A DNA stretch of 64,000 nt from Paenibacillus uliginis N3/975 (GTDB lineage Bacteria > Bacillota > Bacilli > Paenibacillales > Paenibacillaceae), in assembly GCF_900177425.1 (NCBI RefSeq), contig NZ_LT840184.1, forward strand, positions 1,639,487 to 1,703,486, written 5' to 3'. Under the pieces are notes generated by a model. That model searched no databases and was not told the origin of the DNA. It worked only from the letters and a program-made list of their open reading frames with translations. Positions 1-8,922 of the stretch are shown here, in pieces (positions within the stretch are counted from its first letter, which is position 1; every line of letters begins with the position of its first letter). Made by a program: the position numbers and the translations under genes.

Positions 1-2
1 AT

Positions 3-824
3 TGTTTGCGGGCAGGGAAGCATGTGCTTTGTGAAAAGCCGGCTGCCAGAACGTATGAGGAAGCTCTTGAGATGCAGAAAGTCCAACACGCAACCGGGAA
101 AATTTTGAATATCGGCGTCGTAAACCGTTTTAATACTGGCGTTAATATCATTAAAAAGATGATTGAAGATGGGGAACTGGGAGAGTTGTATCATGTATAT
201 GTAAGCTTTCGTGCCCATCGCTCTATTCCGGGGCTGGGTGGGGACTTCACTACGAAAGCAGTCGCGGGAGGAGGAGCACTCATTGACTGGGGGGTTCACT
301 TCCTTGATCTCGTGATGTATTGCGCAGGTGATCCGGATCCCACAACAGTTTCAGGACAGACCTACTCCAAATTGGGTAAGGATATAGAAAATTACACATA
401 TCTCAACATGTGGGCGGGACCACCGGATAGTACCGGTACTTATGATGTTGATGATTACGTAACCGCATTGATTCGAACCGCTGGGCCTTCTATAACGGTA
501 AACGGGGCTTGGGCACAAAATATTGGAGTTGAAGAAATGTACATCGACTTCCTGGGTGATAAAGCGGGAATCCGGCTACAATATGGGGCTGAATTTACCA
601 TTTATAGCGCAAAACATGGCGCTTTGCTGGATAGTACGCCTAAATTTACACAGACTAATCACTTTCAGAACGAGATTGACGGATTCCTCGCCTGTATTAA
701 GTCGGGGGAGAAGTTACCGTCGCATATCGATACCGTTATTTTAACATCGAAGATTATCCAGGCAATCTATCGCTCCTCCGAGCAAGGTGAAGAAGTCTCG
801 TTCATAAAGCAAGGAGTGATGTAA
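3..824 (+). CDS. Gfo/Idh/MocA-family oxidoreductase, 5'-truncated by window edge
   Basis: NAD(P)-dependent sugar or inositol-type dehydrogenase. The reading frame is open from the first bases and enters at the family's conserved AGKHVLCEKPAA segment, where the Lys of EKP is the usual catalytic/cofactor-contact residue. About 75 N-terminal residues carrying the Rossmann GxGxxG motif therefore lie outside the window. GGGALIDWGVHFLDL and the C-terminal substrate-domain beta-sheet region are present. The stop overlaps the next start as TAATG, so the two genes are translationally coupled. Together with the following dehydrogenase and the secreted protein it looks like the tail of a carbohydrate-use operon. 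The substrate cannot be deduced. Confidence 0.85.
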   Translation, partial: CLRAGKHVLCEKPAARTYEEALEMQKVQHATGKILNIGVVNRFNTGVNIIKKMIEDGELGELYHVYVSFRAHRSIPGLGGDFTTKAVAGGGALIDWGVHFLDLVMYCAGDPDPTTVSGQTYSKLGKDIENYTYLNMWAGPPDSTGTYDVDDYVTALIRTAGPSITVNGAWAQNIGVEEMYIDFLGDKAGIRLQYGAEFTIYSAKHGALLDSTPKFTQTNHFQNEIDGFLACIKSGEKLPSHIDTVILTSKIIQAIYRSSEQGEEVSFIKQGVM

Positions 825-1684
825 TGAAAAAAATTGGATTTATCGATTATTATTTGGACGAATGGCATGCAAATAAGTATCCGGAATGGATCCAGAGCGA
901 ATCTGGCGGGGAAATGCAGGTCGCATACGCTTACGGCGTGAAGGATGCAGAGAATGGGTTAAGTAATGCAGAGTGGTGCAGAAGGAATAACGTCAAGTTG
1001 ATGAATACCATTGAAGAAGTTGTGAACGAGAGTGATTATTTGATCGTACTGTCTCCTGATCACCCGGAACAGCATGAAGCACTCGCTCAGCTGCCGCTGC
1101 AATCGGGAAAACCGACTTACATGGATAAGACTTTTGCCCCCGATCGGAAGGCGGCGATCCGCTTGTTTGAGCTTGCAGCACAGCACGGTACACCGCTGTA
1201 TTCATCATCAGCCTTACGGTTCGCAGCGGAGTATGTCAATGTTGAGCGCAGCGGTATGAAAGTCATTTCCAGTTGGGGACCTGGAGCCTTTGAGAACTAC
1301 TCCATACATCAAATTGAACCCATCGTTTCTATGCTGGGGCCAGATGCGAAACGAGTCATGTATATCGGAACAGACACGACTCCGGCATTGCTCATCGAAT
1401 TCACCGATGGCAGACAGGCGATCATTCATCATCTTGGTGAAGATTGTCCTTTCACCATGGCGGTAAATTATCAATCTGGCAGCTGTAAAATATTGAAACC
1501 AGAATCGGATTTTTTCAAATTGTTTATTCAAGATCTGGTAGCCTTTTTTAGTACCGGGCACATCAATGTGCCTAGTACCCAAACGATATCCATTATTACG
1601 ATTATAGAGTACGGCTTGAAAGCGGCTGCCTGTCCTTATCAATGGATAGAACTACCCGAGAGACTTGTGAAGGTTTTCAATTAA
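824..1684 (+). CDS. Gfo/Idh/MocA-like oxidoreductase
   Basis: A 286-aa protein starting on the ATG that overlaps the previous stop. It resembles the short, divergent Gfo/Idh branch: an N-terminal Rossmann-like half with an SDYLIVLSPDHPEQH segment and GKPTYMDKTFAP, which matches the EKP position of the family as a DK pair, then a C-terminal alpha/beta domain. It has no clear GxGxxG at the N-terminus, so it may be a divergent or scaffold-type paralogue acting with the upstream enzyme. The secreted protein follows after 30 bp with its own ribosome binding site. The family is fairly secure, the substrate unknown. Confidence 0.7.
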   Translation: MKKIGFIDYYLDEWHANKYPEWIQSESGGEMQVAYAYGVKDAENGLSNAEWCRRNNVKLMNTIEEVVNESDYLIVLSPDHPEQHEALAQLPLQSGKPTYMDKTFAPDRKAAIRLFELAAQHGTPLYSSSALRFAAEYVNVERSGMKVISSWGPGAFENYSIHQIEPIVSMLGPDAKRVMYIGTDTTPALLIEFTDGRQAIIHHLGEDCPFTMAVNYQSGSCKILKPESDFFKLFIQDLVAFFSTGHINVPSTQTISIITIIEYGLKAAACPYQWIELPERLVKVFN

Positions 1685-1714
1685 ACCATGCTTATATGAA
1701 AAGGGGGATTACTA

Positions 1715-3196
1715 GTGTACAACTCTCGTAAGTTCCGCTTCACTCGCGAGTTAGGAATATGCTTGCTAGTCATTTGCTTCCTTTTTACGTTGCTTCCTAT
1801 AACCGATGCACACGCCGATAATTCAATTCAAGGCAAACATAAGGAAGCAGAGCTGTATGGTCCTACGATTCAGTTCGATCCCAGTTTCTCATATTATCAA
1901 AATCGCTCAGCAGAAAGCATCGCCGATGAGTTTTTACAAAATGGGTACACTACCGTGCGGTATTTTGTCGTGAATGAGAACAACGTTAACCGTGAACTTG
2001 TAGAGACGCTTAAAAGTCGGGGATTATCCGTCTGGGCACTTGTCTTAGGTAACGGCTCATACTCCGTTGAGGGCTTCCCTTCGGATTGGCCGACCTGGCA
2101 GATGGAGTTGTTGACTCCCGTCAATGACGGTTACTACCGCTTCTCACCTCACAGTGCGAGCTATGTGGAATGGAAGAAAAATAAGCTTGCTGATCTCGTA
2201 AGAAATATTCCTTTTGATGGTATTGAAGTTGCGGAGCCTTATTTCCCGGAATGGGAAGGTATCAATCGAGGGGTTTATGGTGACGTCGGACCGCTAGCTA
2301 GAGCGGCATTTCAACAGCAGTATGGTCTTTCCTCCATTCCGAATTTTACAGATCCAAGTCATCCTGATTATTATTTGACGAACAGAGAGCTTTATGGGAA
2401 ATGGATAGAGTTTAGAGTAGATACGGTGAATGGTTTTCTTAATGAACTGATTAACGGCAAGGGTGGTGTCCGGGACACCAGGAAGGATATACGCGTTGCC
2501 ACTTGGTCGCTTGCTATAGATGCAGGAGACGACTCCGTTGATAAGTTGCGGGAAATTCAAGGTCTCGATGCAGCAGAAATGATCTCAACTGTCCGTCCTG
2601 ATGTTCACTTCTTGCAGACCCATTGGCCTGACTGGATGAAATCACAAGAAGCGTTGCCGCCGACGTATATTAACCAGTATCAAAATTTTGTCGATCAAAT
2701 TCGTGCCGTTCATCCGGATATCCCGCTCGGTGTGCAAGCCGATATTGGCTCAGGACTATGGATGGTTAAAGATCGTAATTGGTACAACTCGTTAGGCCAA
2801 GTGGCGCTGGATATGGGTTTTAAAACTTGGACTGCTTACGAATATCATCTTGGAAAATATATGTATGAAGAAGCACCTAAGCCGGTCGCGATCGCTCGTC
2901 CGCATCACGATCAAGTGATCATTTCCTTTCAAAAACGGATTGACGAGTCTTCCGCTAAGCTTCCCGGCAGTTTAATCATCATGACGGAGGCAGGCGAGAT
3001 TCCAATCGCACCCGAACACATAACTGTTGACGGTAATATGCTAATTATCCAATCCAATCAGCTGCCGAAAAAGGAGTTTCGCTTACGAATTCAACATGTA
3101 ACCGATACACCATCCTATTGGCTGTATAACAAAGAACAGACTGCTAATGTGATTATAGAGGGCACTGTTATTCAGGTGAATAAGAAGAAAAAATAA
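1715..3196 (+). CDS. Secreted glycoside-hydrolase-like TIM-barrel protein
   Basis: A 493-aa protein with a GTG start behind AAAGGGGGA. The N-terminus is a Sec signal peptide: basic RKFRFTR, a hydrophobic core of about 18 residues, and a cleavage region near AHA-D around residue 34. The mature part alternates beta-strand and helix as expected of a TIM barrel, with the acidic segment FDGIEVAEPYFPEWEG in the position where hydrolases of this fold often carry catalytic acids, and a small beta-rich C-terminal domain. It is probably exported to act on a glycan and is co-transcribed with the two dehydrogenases. I cannot assign a GH family. It could be a binding or epimerase-like protein instead. Confidence 0.55.
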   Translation: MYNSRKFRFTRELGICLLVICFLFTLLPITDAHADNSIQGKHKEAELYGPTIQFDPSFSYYQNRSAESIADEFLQNGYTTVRYFVVNENNVNRELVETLKSRGLSVWALVLGNGSYSVEGFPSDWPTWQMELLTPVNDGYYRFSPHSASYVEWKKNKLADLVRNIPFDGIEVAEPYFPEWEGINRGVYGDVGPLARAAFQQQYGLSSIPNFTDPSHPDYYLTNRELYGKWIEFRVDTVNGFLNELINGKGGVRDTRKDIRVATWSLAIDAGDDSVDKLREIQGLDAAEMISTVRPDVHFLQTHWPDWMKSQEALPPTYINQYQNFVDQIRAVHPDIPLGVQADIGSGLWMVKDRNWYNSLGQVALDMGFKTWTAYEYHLGKYMYEEAPKPVAIARPHHDQVIISFQKRIDESSAKLPGSLIIMTEAGEIPIAPEHITVDGNMLIIQSNQLPKKEFRLRIQHVTDTPSYWLYNKEQTANVIIEGTVIQVNKKKK

Positions 3197-3222
3197 AGAT
3201 GACGAGTCCCACATGAAACGAT

Positions 3223-3284
3223 AAAACCCAGGATACAACTGGTTCCTGTACTGTGCAGGAATCAGAATTGTATTCTGGGTTTTT
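3223..3284. terminator. Long bidirectional hairpin terminator
   Basis: AAAACCCAG and CTGGGTTTT form the base of a long imperfect stem whose arms also pair through ATACAA/TTGTAT and TTCCTG/CAGGAA. A-rich and T-rich flanks lie on both sides. It separates the convergent secreted-protein gene and the MFS gene. Confidence 0.85.
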
Positions 3285-3296
3285 AGCAGTTAGGGA

Positions 3297-4520
3297 TCAC
3301 CTGAAATGGGGTGCCGGCTTGTTAGCGTACAGCTTCAGTCTGACCCAGATCATATTAATGATGAGCAGACTTCCTGATATGAGGAACAGTCCTTCAATAC
3401 CGATAAACCCGGATAAAAACCCACCGATGATGGCTCCGAGCATGTTGCCGAGGGCGAGTGCACTGGTGTTGAAGCCAAATGCCCGGCTCTCCATGCCGTC
3501 CGGAGTGTACGATCGGATGAGCGCATTTACGCTCGGAAGCAGACCACCCATAAACACACCCATCATAAAACGGACGATAATCAGTTGCCATACTGATTGT
3601 ACGAACGCTTGCGGTATCAGTGTAAGCCCGGTTCCGATCAAAGCGTAGGTCAAGATGCGGTTAGCTCCGACCTTGTCACTTAATCTGCCGAGTATCGGGG
3701 AGGCGATCATATTGGATAATCCGGTCACCGCAATGACGAAACCGGCCCACAGTGCAATGTCTACGGATGAGCCATGCAGCTTCTGCACGTATAGCGGCAG
3801 CAAGGACATCGGGCTAATCATCGCGAACTGTAGCAGAAATGTAACGGCAAACAGTGCAGGCAGTTGGGGTGTATGGCTGAGCTCCTTCAAGCCGGCAATA
3901 ACCGAAACCTGTGGAACCGCCAGCGCCTCTTCGCGGTTAAAATTCTCCTTAACGAGAAACAATGCAAGCAGGGAAGCTGCAAAAATGAGAACGCCTGTAA
4001 TGTAAAATATCGGACGGAATCCAATCCAATTCGCCATTAATCCACCGATTAACGGGCCGAGAATTGTACCAGCCACCTGACCGGATTGCATGATACCCAT
4101 CGCAAAGCCCATTCGGTTCTTCGGTGTGGTTCCAGATACGAGTGAAATCGCTGCCGGGTTGAAACCGGAAATGGTACCGTTTAGCAGACGAAGCACAAGA
4201 AGATGCCATGGATGTGTGGCGAACCCCATACACGCAATGACGAGTGCCATACCAAAGCCAGAACGGAGCAGCATCAGTTTACGGCCATATTTATCCGCAA
4301 CTTTTCCCCAGATAGGCTGGAATATAAATGAGGTTAAGAAGTTGGCAGCGAATATTAGACCAGCCCATACTCCAATTTCATGCTCCCCAACGACATTCAA
4401 ATCTTGTGCTAGATATAAAGTCAGGAATGGAGTGATCATAGTCATTCCCGCATTGACGAGAAATTGTCCGAACCAAAGCACAATGAGGTTCACTTTCCAT
4501 GTTTTCAATGTGCTCTTCAC
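3297..4520 (-). CDS. MFS efflux transporter (drug:H+ antiporter type)
   Basis: A 407-aa, twelve-helix Major Facilitator protein. The loop 2-3 signature is present as GKVADKYGRK, and the antiporter motif C as GQVAGTILGPLIGG in helix 5, which marks the 12-TM drug-exporter branch (MdtG/YfhI-like). The second half repeats the loop motif as GRLSDKVGANR. Likely role: proton-driven export of drugs or metabolites across the cytoplasmic membrane. It stands alone between a terminator and the divergent hemE promoter. The substrate cannot be told from the sequence. Confidence 0.85.
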   Translation of the reverse strand: MKSTLKTWKVNLIVLWFGQFLVNAGMTMITPFLTLYLAQDLNVVGEHEIGVWAGLIFAANFLTSFIFQPIWGKVADKYGRKLMLLRSGFGMALVIACMGFATHPWHLLVLRLLNGTISGFNPAAISLVSGTTPKNRMGFAMGIMQSGQVAGTILGPLIGGLMANWIGFRPIFYITGVLIFAASLLALFLVKENFNREEALAVPQVSVIAGLKELSHTPQLPALFAVTFLLQFAMISPMSLLPLYVQKLHGSSVDIALWAGFVIAVTGLSNMIASPILGRLSDKVGANRILTYALIGTGLTLIPQAFVQSVWQLIIVRFMMGVFMGGLLPSVNALIRSYTPDGMESRAFGFNTSALALGNMLGAIIGGFLSGFIGIEGLFLISGSLLIINMIWVRLKLYANKPAPHFR

Positions 4521-4672
4521 TTCCTTTCTAAGCTGTCCAATCCGGAATAACCAGGATCATTTGACTCTCGAAAAAATGCCGTTCTTTCAGTATAACATAT
4601 TTTGTATTTTCCTGATGGCTACTATGTCATAGTATTGTCATCTGATGTTCATATGAAGATTCGGAGAGACGG

Positions 4673-4701
4673 TTGTTACTTACTTTTAAAAAGGGCATAA
4701 T
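4673..4701 (+). promoter_or_regulatory. Sigma-A-like promoter of hemE-hemH
   Basis: TTGTTA, a 17-bp spacer and CATAAT lie 43 bp before the hemE start. This is the only good match in the hemE/MFS divergent region. Confidence 0.5.
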
Positions 4702-4743
4702 GTAATTTAGGAAACTTTTTATTACATTAATGGGGGCCTAATC

Positions 4744-5799
4744 ATGACTTACAATGATCAGTTTATTCGAGCCTGCCGGAAGCAGGAAGTAGATCATATT
4801 CCCGTATGGTATATGCGGCAGGCAGGCCGCTACGATCCGGAATATCGCAAGATCAAGGAAAAGTATTCACTCCTCGAAATTTGCAAACAACCTGAGCTGG
4901 CCGCAGAGGTGACGCTAATGCCGGTTCGTAAGCTCGGTGTGGATGCTGCTATTCTTTATTCGGATATTATGAACCCAGTGGCATCGATCGGTGTGGACTT
5001 TGATATAGTGAAAGATATCGGGCCCGTTATCGATAATCCGATTCGGAGTGCCGCCGATGTGGAAAAGCTTAAGCCAATTGATGTAGAGGGTGATCTCGGC
5101 CATGTGCTGGAAACGATTCGCATCCTTGATAAAGAGCTGAAAGTTCCGCTGATTACATTCGCCGGTGCCCCATTTACCATTGCCAGCTATCTGATTGAAG
5201 GTCGTCCATCCAAAAATTACATACGCACCAAAGAGATGATGTATAGTGAGCCGAAGGTATGGTTTTCTCTGATGGACAAGCTAGGTGATATGGTTATTGC
5301 TTACTTGCGGGCTCATGTTGCTAACGGAGGCAAGGCGTTTCAGCTGTTCGACAGCTGGGTAGGCGCTCTATCTCCACGTGACTTCCAGACGTACGTGCTT
5401 CCAACCGTTACCCGTATTTTTGCCGAACTTGAGGATTTGAATGTACCTAAAATATATTTCCCTGGTGTCAGCTCAGGAGAACTGCTACCAACCTTATCCG
5501 GACTAAAAGCAGAAGTCATTGGTCTGGATTGGAGAGTATCGATTACTGAAGGGCGGAAGCGCTTAAATGGACAATTTGCGGTGCAGGGAAATTTGGATCC
5601 AACCGTATTGACCGCTCCTATGGAAGTCATCAAACAGTATGCTAAGGATATTGTTGATCAGGGCATCCTTGAACCGGGATATATCTTCAATCTGGGTCAC
5701 GGGCTGTTCCCTGAGGCATCTCTGGAAAAGCTTCGCGAATTGACAGCATATATCCACGAATATTCTGCAGAAGCAATTGAAGCAGGCGCCCGTCAATAG
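4744..5799 (+). CDS. hemE: Uroporphyrinogen decarboxylase
   Basis: Removes four carboxyl groups from uroporphyrinogen III to give coproporphyrinogen III in cytosolic haem synthesis. 351 aa, the usual length. The N-terminal signature PVWYMRQAGRYDPEYR carries the conserved Arg residues that bind the substrate carboxylates. The second signature GAPFTIASYLIEG and the active-site Asp region YSDIM are also present, as is a C-terminal FNLGHG motif. ATG start behind GGGGGCC. hemH follows after 58 bp, so the two form an operon. In Bacillaceae hemY usually comes third but it is not here. Confidence 0.97.
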   Translation: MTYNDQFIRACRKQEVDHIPVWYMRQAGRYDPEYRKIKEKYSLLEICKQPELAAEVTLMPVRKLGVDAAILYSDIMNPVASIGVDFDIVKDIGPVIDNPIRSAADVEKLKPIDVEGDLGHVLETIRILDKELKVPLITFAGAPFTIASYLIEGRPSKNYIRTKEMMYSEPKVWFSLMDKLGDMVIAYLRAHVANGGKAFQLFDSWVGALSPRDFQTYVLPTVTRIFAELEDLNVPKIYFPGVSSGELLPTLSGLKAEVIGLDWRVSITEGRKRLNGQFAVQGNLDPTVLTAPMEVIKQYAKDIVDQGILEPGYIFNLGHGLFPEASLEKLRELTAYIHEYSAEAIEAGARQ

Positions 5800-5857
5800 T
5801 CCATAATACGGGTAAATGAATAGATAGAATACTCTAAATAGCCCAGAGGTGAATTGG

Positions 5858-6808
5858 ATGAGTAACAAAATTGGCGTATTGGTTATGTCCTATGGAACAC
5901 CGGAAAGTATGGAAGGAATAGAGGCTTATTACACGCATATCCGCCGTGGCAACAAACCTTCCGATGAGCAGTTGAAAGAACTAACAGACCGGTATGAGGC
6001 TATCGTGGGCGGCGTATTTCCGCTGCGTGAAAATACCGACCGGCAGGTTCGGACGCTTCAGGATACACTTAACCGAGATGAACGCGCACAGAATGTAGAG
6101 TTTGTATGCTATCAAGGGTTGAAGCATGCGGCTCCGTTTATTGAAGACGGAGTGGAGCAAATGGTGAAAGACGGCATTAAGCAGGCAATCGGTATCGTTC
6201 TTGCTCCTCACTATTCTGTGATGAGTGTCGGTACTTATGTGAAGCGTGCACAGGCTAAAGCAGAGGAAGCGGGGCTTCAGATTTCCTTTGTTGAAAGCTA
6301 TCATATGCATCCTCTACTGATTGAGGCCCTTGCAAAGCGGGTAAGCGCCAAACTCGATCTGTTCGAGGAAGCCGGCGCTTTTCGTGAAAGTGTGCGTGTA
6401 TTGTTCAGTGCGCACAGCTTGCCGGAACGGATCTTGTCTATGGGTGACCCATATCAGGATCAACTGTTAGAAACGTCAAAGGCCGTGGCCGAACAAGCTA
6501 AGGTTGGACAGTGGCAGTTCACTTGGCAGAGTGCTGGCCGTACACATGAACCGTGGCTCGGTCCAGATATTTTGGAGACGCTGCAGGATCTTAAACGAGA
6601 GCAGGTGGAGGATGTGCTTGTCGCTCCTATCGGCTTTGTGTCCGACCATCTGGAGGTACTTTACGATCTGGACATCGAAGCAAAGGCTATTGCGAAAGAA
6701 ATGGATATGCGTCTTGAACGTATCGATTCCTTAAACAGCGACCCTCTTTATATGGAAACATTAAGCGACTGTGTCATTACAAGCTGGAAACAGGGAATCG
6801 GCCAATAA
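5858..6808 (+). CDS. hemH: Ferrochelatase (coproporphyrin type)
   Basis: Inserts ferrous iron into the porphyrin. In Firmicutes the substrate is coproporphyrin III (CpfC activity). About 316 aa and monofunctional. The catalytic His lies in FSAHSLPER and the acidic partner in FVSDHLEVLYDLD. VMSYGTPES and YYTHIRRG match the Bacillus enzyme closely. The ATG at 5858 was chosen because AGAGGTG sits 7 bp upstream; an in-frame GTG nine bases earlier overlaps that binding site. It is the second gene of the hem operon and is followed by a terminator. Confidence 0.95.
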   Translation: MSNKIGVLVMSYGTPESMEGIEAYYTHIRRGNKPSDEQLKELTDRYEAIVGGVFPLRENTDRQVRTLQDTLNRDERAQNVEFVCYQGLKHAAPFIEDGVEQMVKDGIKQAIGIVLAPHYSVMSVGTYVKRAQAKAEEAGLQISFVESYHMHPLLIEALAKRVSAKLDLFEEAGAFRESVRVLFSAHSLPERILSMGDPYQDQLLETSKAVAEQAKVGQWQFTWQSAGRTHEPWLGPDILETLQDLKREQVEDVLVAPIGFVSDHLEVLYDLDIEAKAIAKEMDMRLERIDSLNSDPLYMETLSDCVITSWKQGIGQ

Positions 6809-6873
6809 ATCCGCATACACCCCAAGATAACTGGAGCCAAGCTCTAATCTGGTCATTAACATAAAGTTAACCT

Positions 6874-6905
6874 ACCCTCCGGCAAGCCGGGGGGTTCTAT
6901 TTTTT
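6874..6905 (+). terminator. Terminator of hemE-hemH
   Basis: ACCCTCCGGC, a two-base loop and GCCGGGGGGT form a 10-bp stem, followed by TTCTATTTTTTC. Confidence 0.85.
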
Positions 6906-6970
6906 CTACAGATCTTGGTATAATGAAGGGAGTTCATGGAAAGCCGCATAGAGAGAAAAAGGGGTGAATT

Positions 6971-7231
6971 ATGTACCCATCACGTACAGAGATACAAAAA
7001 GCCAAGCAGCAGGCCCGTAAGAACCACCAGCTGCGGGTTTGGACTGTTATTAATTTAGTCCTTATGATTGTGATCGCTACTGTGCTTACTTATTATTTTG
7101 TATTCAAGGAGGAGGAGCAGACCGGAACAGAACTCTCATTCTATTATCCGGCCATGCCAGACTCTCCAGAAGTGCAGCAAGCATTCGCCCCAGGGCCTTT
7201 GCTTATGCCGATAAACAATATTCGTTTATAA
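6971..7231 (+). CDS. Small single-pass membrane protein, unknown
   Basis: An 86-aa protein with a GGGGTGAA ribosome binding site. It has a basic N-terminus (about residues 1-22), one hydrophobic helix (about 24-44, VINLVLMIVIATVLTYYFVF), and then an acidic, proline-rich outer tail. The predicted orientation is N-in. I recognise no family. A TATAAT at 6919-6924 may be its -10 box. It stands alone between the hem operon and the glycerophosphodiesterase gene. Confidence 0.6.
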   Translation: MYPSRTEIQKAKQQARKNHQLRVWTVINLVLMIVIATVLTYYFVFKEEEQTGTELSFYYPAMPDSPEVQQAFAPGPLLMPINNIRL

Positions 7232-7486
7232 AAGGCTTAGGATCTGAAATTCTTTTTTGCCGGGGATACATCATTTTCCAGACAAGATTGATGAGTTTTT
7301 GAAGCCAATGGCAAATATTATCCGTATAAATATTTGGGCAAAACAGTTAATGAGGACGAATTCCTTCTGAACATCTTCGTAATTAAATGTAGAATCGCTT
7401 AAGCGGCGGTGTCCGGGTGCTGGAAAGCAGCAAGGTACGTTGCAGACTCGACACGCACCATAAAGAGACACATAGGAGGTCTTGCC

Positions 7487-8266
7487 ATGAACAATTTATG
7501 CGTGGCTCACCGTGGATTTTCAGCCAAAGCGCCTGAAAATACGCATGCAGCCATTAAAATGGCGATGAATGAGCCTTTTGTAAACTGGATGGAAATTGAT
7601 GTGCAGCTGACGCGTGACGGCGTTCCTATTGTTATTCATGATTACAGCGTTGACCGGACGACAAGCGGCAAGGGTAAGGTAAAGGATCTTACTTGGCAGG
7701 AAATACGCCGGATGGATGCTGGTGTCTGGAAAGGACGGGAGTTTCAAGGTGAACAAGTCCCTTCACTGGACGAAGTGTTACAGCTTGTCAAAGGCCGATT
7801 AAAGCTGAATATTGAGCTGAAGACCAGCGGGGATATGTATCCCGGGTTGGAAGAAGCTGTACTGGATCGGATTCATGCCCATGGAATGATATCGGAAATC
7901 GTTCTGACATCCTTTGAACCGAAGTCGCTTCTTCGAGCTAAGAAAATAGACCCTGAAGTACAGGTTGGTCTCATCATTGATGCACACCCACGTGATCTGT
8001 TGTCTCGACTAAAAAAAATAGGCTGTTCTTTTCTGTCCATAGGTTACTCTCATCTGGACGCGGCTTTTGCTGATGAATTGATCAGAAACGGAATTACGCC
8101 GATGGCTTGGACTGTGGACGATAAACGTAGCATGGCCTCCTTGGCCAAGATGAGCCCTGAAATTATGATATGTACCAATCGGCCTGATACGTGGGGTCAA
8201 CTTTTTTTGAATAAGATTGCACCGCGGATTCCGTTTTGGCGCAGAAAATGGAGAGGGTGGTTTTAG
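7487..8266 (+). CDS. Glycerophosphodiester phosphodiesterase family protein
   Basis: Hydrolyses glycerophosphodiesters to sn-glycerol 3-phosphate and an alcohol. 259 aa, GDPD fold. The N-terminal catalytic core VAHRGFSAKAPENTHAA carries the His-Arg and Glu-Asn residues. MEIDVQLTRDG supplies the metal-binding Glu and Asp, and VIHDYSVDRTT the second catalytic His. LNIELK is the later metal-binding Glu. There is no signal peptide, so it is cytosolic. The ATG follows AGGAGG. An in-frame extension of 26 codons upstream lacks family similarity. The FAH gene begins 1 bp after the stop. Confidence 0.92.
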   Translation: MNNLCVAHRGFSAKAPENTHAAIKMAMNEPFVNWMEIDVQLTRDGVPIVIHDYSVDRTTSGKGKVKDLTWQEIRRMDAGVWKGREFQGEQVPSLDEVLQLVKGRLKLNIELKTSGDMYPGLEEAVLDRIHAHGMISEIVLTSFEPKSLLRAKKIDPEVQVGLIIDAHPRDLLSRLKKIGCSFLSIGYSHLDAAFADELIRNGITPMAWTVDDKRSMASLAKMSPEIMICTNRPDTWGQLFLNKIAPRIPFWRRKWRGWF

Positions 8267-8267
8267 A

Positions 8268-8891
8268 ATGTGTGCTTTAGTAAACAACGTCTATTGCGTC
8301 GGCCGTAATTACCGGCTTCACGCTGCAGAATTAGGTAATGCGGTACCGGATGAGCCTATGATATTTCTAAAGCCATCTCATGCGGTTGTTCTGCTAGACG
8401 GTAGCCGCCTGGCGATGCCGCAAGGACGCGGGATTGTCCATTTTGAAGGAGAGCTTGTTATTCAGGCAGCTAAGGATTATACCCCTGGCATGAAGGTGGA
8501 CGAGTTGGTTGAGGTAATGGCACTTGGTATCGATTTTACGCTGAGAGACGTGCAGTCCGTCATTAAAGAAAAGGGACAACCTTGGACAGCGGCTAAAGGA
8601 TTTAAGAATTCGGCACCTCTGACCCCGTATATTACTTTCCCGGGAAATGATCAATTACTACAAACAGAATTTACGGTCTTGAAGAACGGAGAAGAGGTAC
8701 AGCGTGGAAATGCAGGAGATATGATCTTCTCTCTTCAGAACATTATTGATTACATTGGGCATCATTACGGACTTGGTAAAGGAGATTTGATCTTTACAGG
8801 GACACCTGCCGGAGTGGGACCTGCGGAAAGCGGAGATGTGTTTGAGCTGATCTGGGGCGATGTGCGTCTTGGACGCTGCGAGATTGAATAG
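8268..8891 (+). CDS. Fumarylacetoacetate hydrolase-family protein
   Basis: A 207-aa, FAH-domain-only enzyme. The metal triad is visible as HFEGELVI (two Glu) and GIDFTLRD (Asp). GLGKGDLIFTGTPAGVGP is the C-terminal family signature. It probably acts on acylpyruvate- or oxaloacetate-type diketo acids in the cytosol, as other short FAH proteins do (YisK, FAHD1). Only one base separates it from the glycerophosphodiesterase gene, and its GAGAGGGTGG binding site lies inside that gene, so the two are coupled. The exact substrate is unknown. Confidence 0.85.
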   Translation: MCALVNNVYCVGRNYRLHAAELGNAVPDEPMIFLKPSHAVVLLDGSRLAMPQGRGIVHFEGELVIQAAKDYTPGMKVDELVEVMALGIDFTLRDVQSVIKEKGQPWTAAKGFKNSAPLTPYITFPGNDQLLQTEFTVLKNGEEVQRGNAGDMIFSLQNIIDYIGHHYGLGKGDLIFTGTPAGVGPAESGDVFELIWGDVRLGRCEIE

Positions 8892-8922
8892 AGATTTCGC
8901 AAAAATGTAAGGGGGTTAAGCA

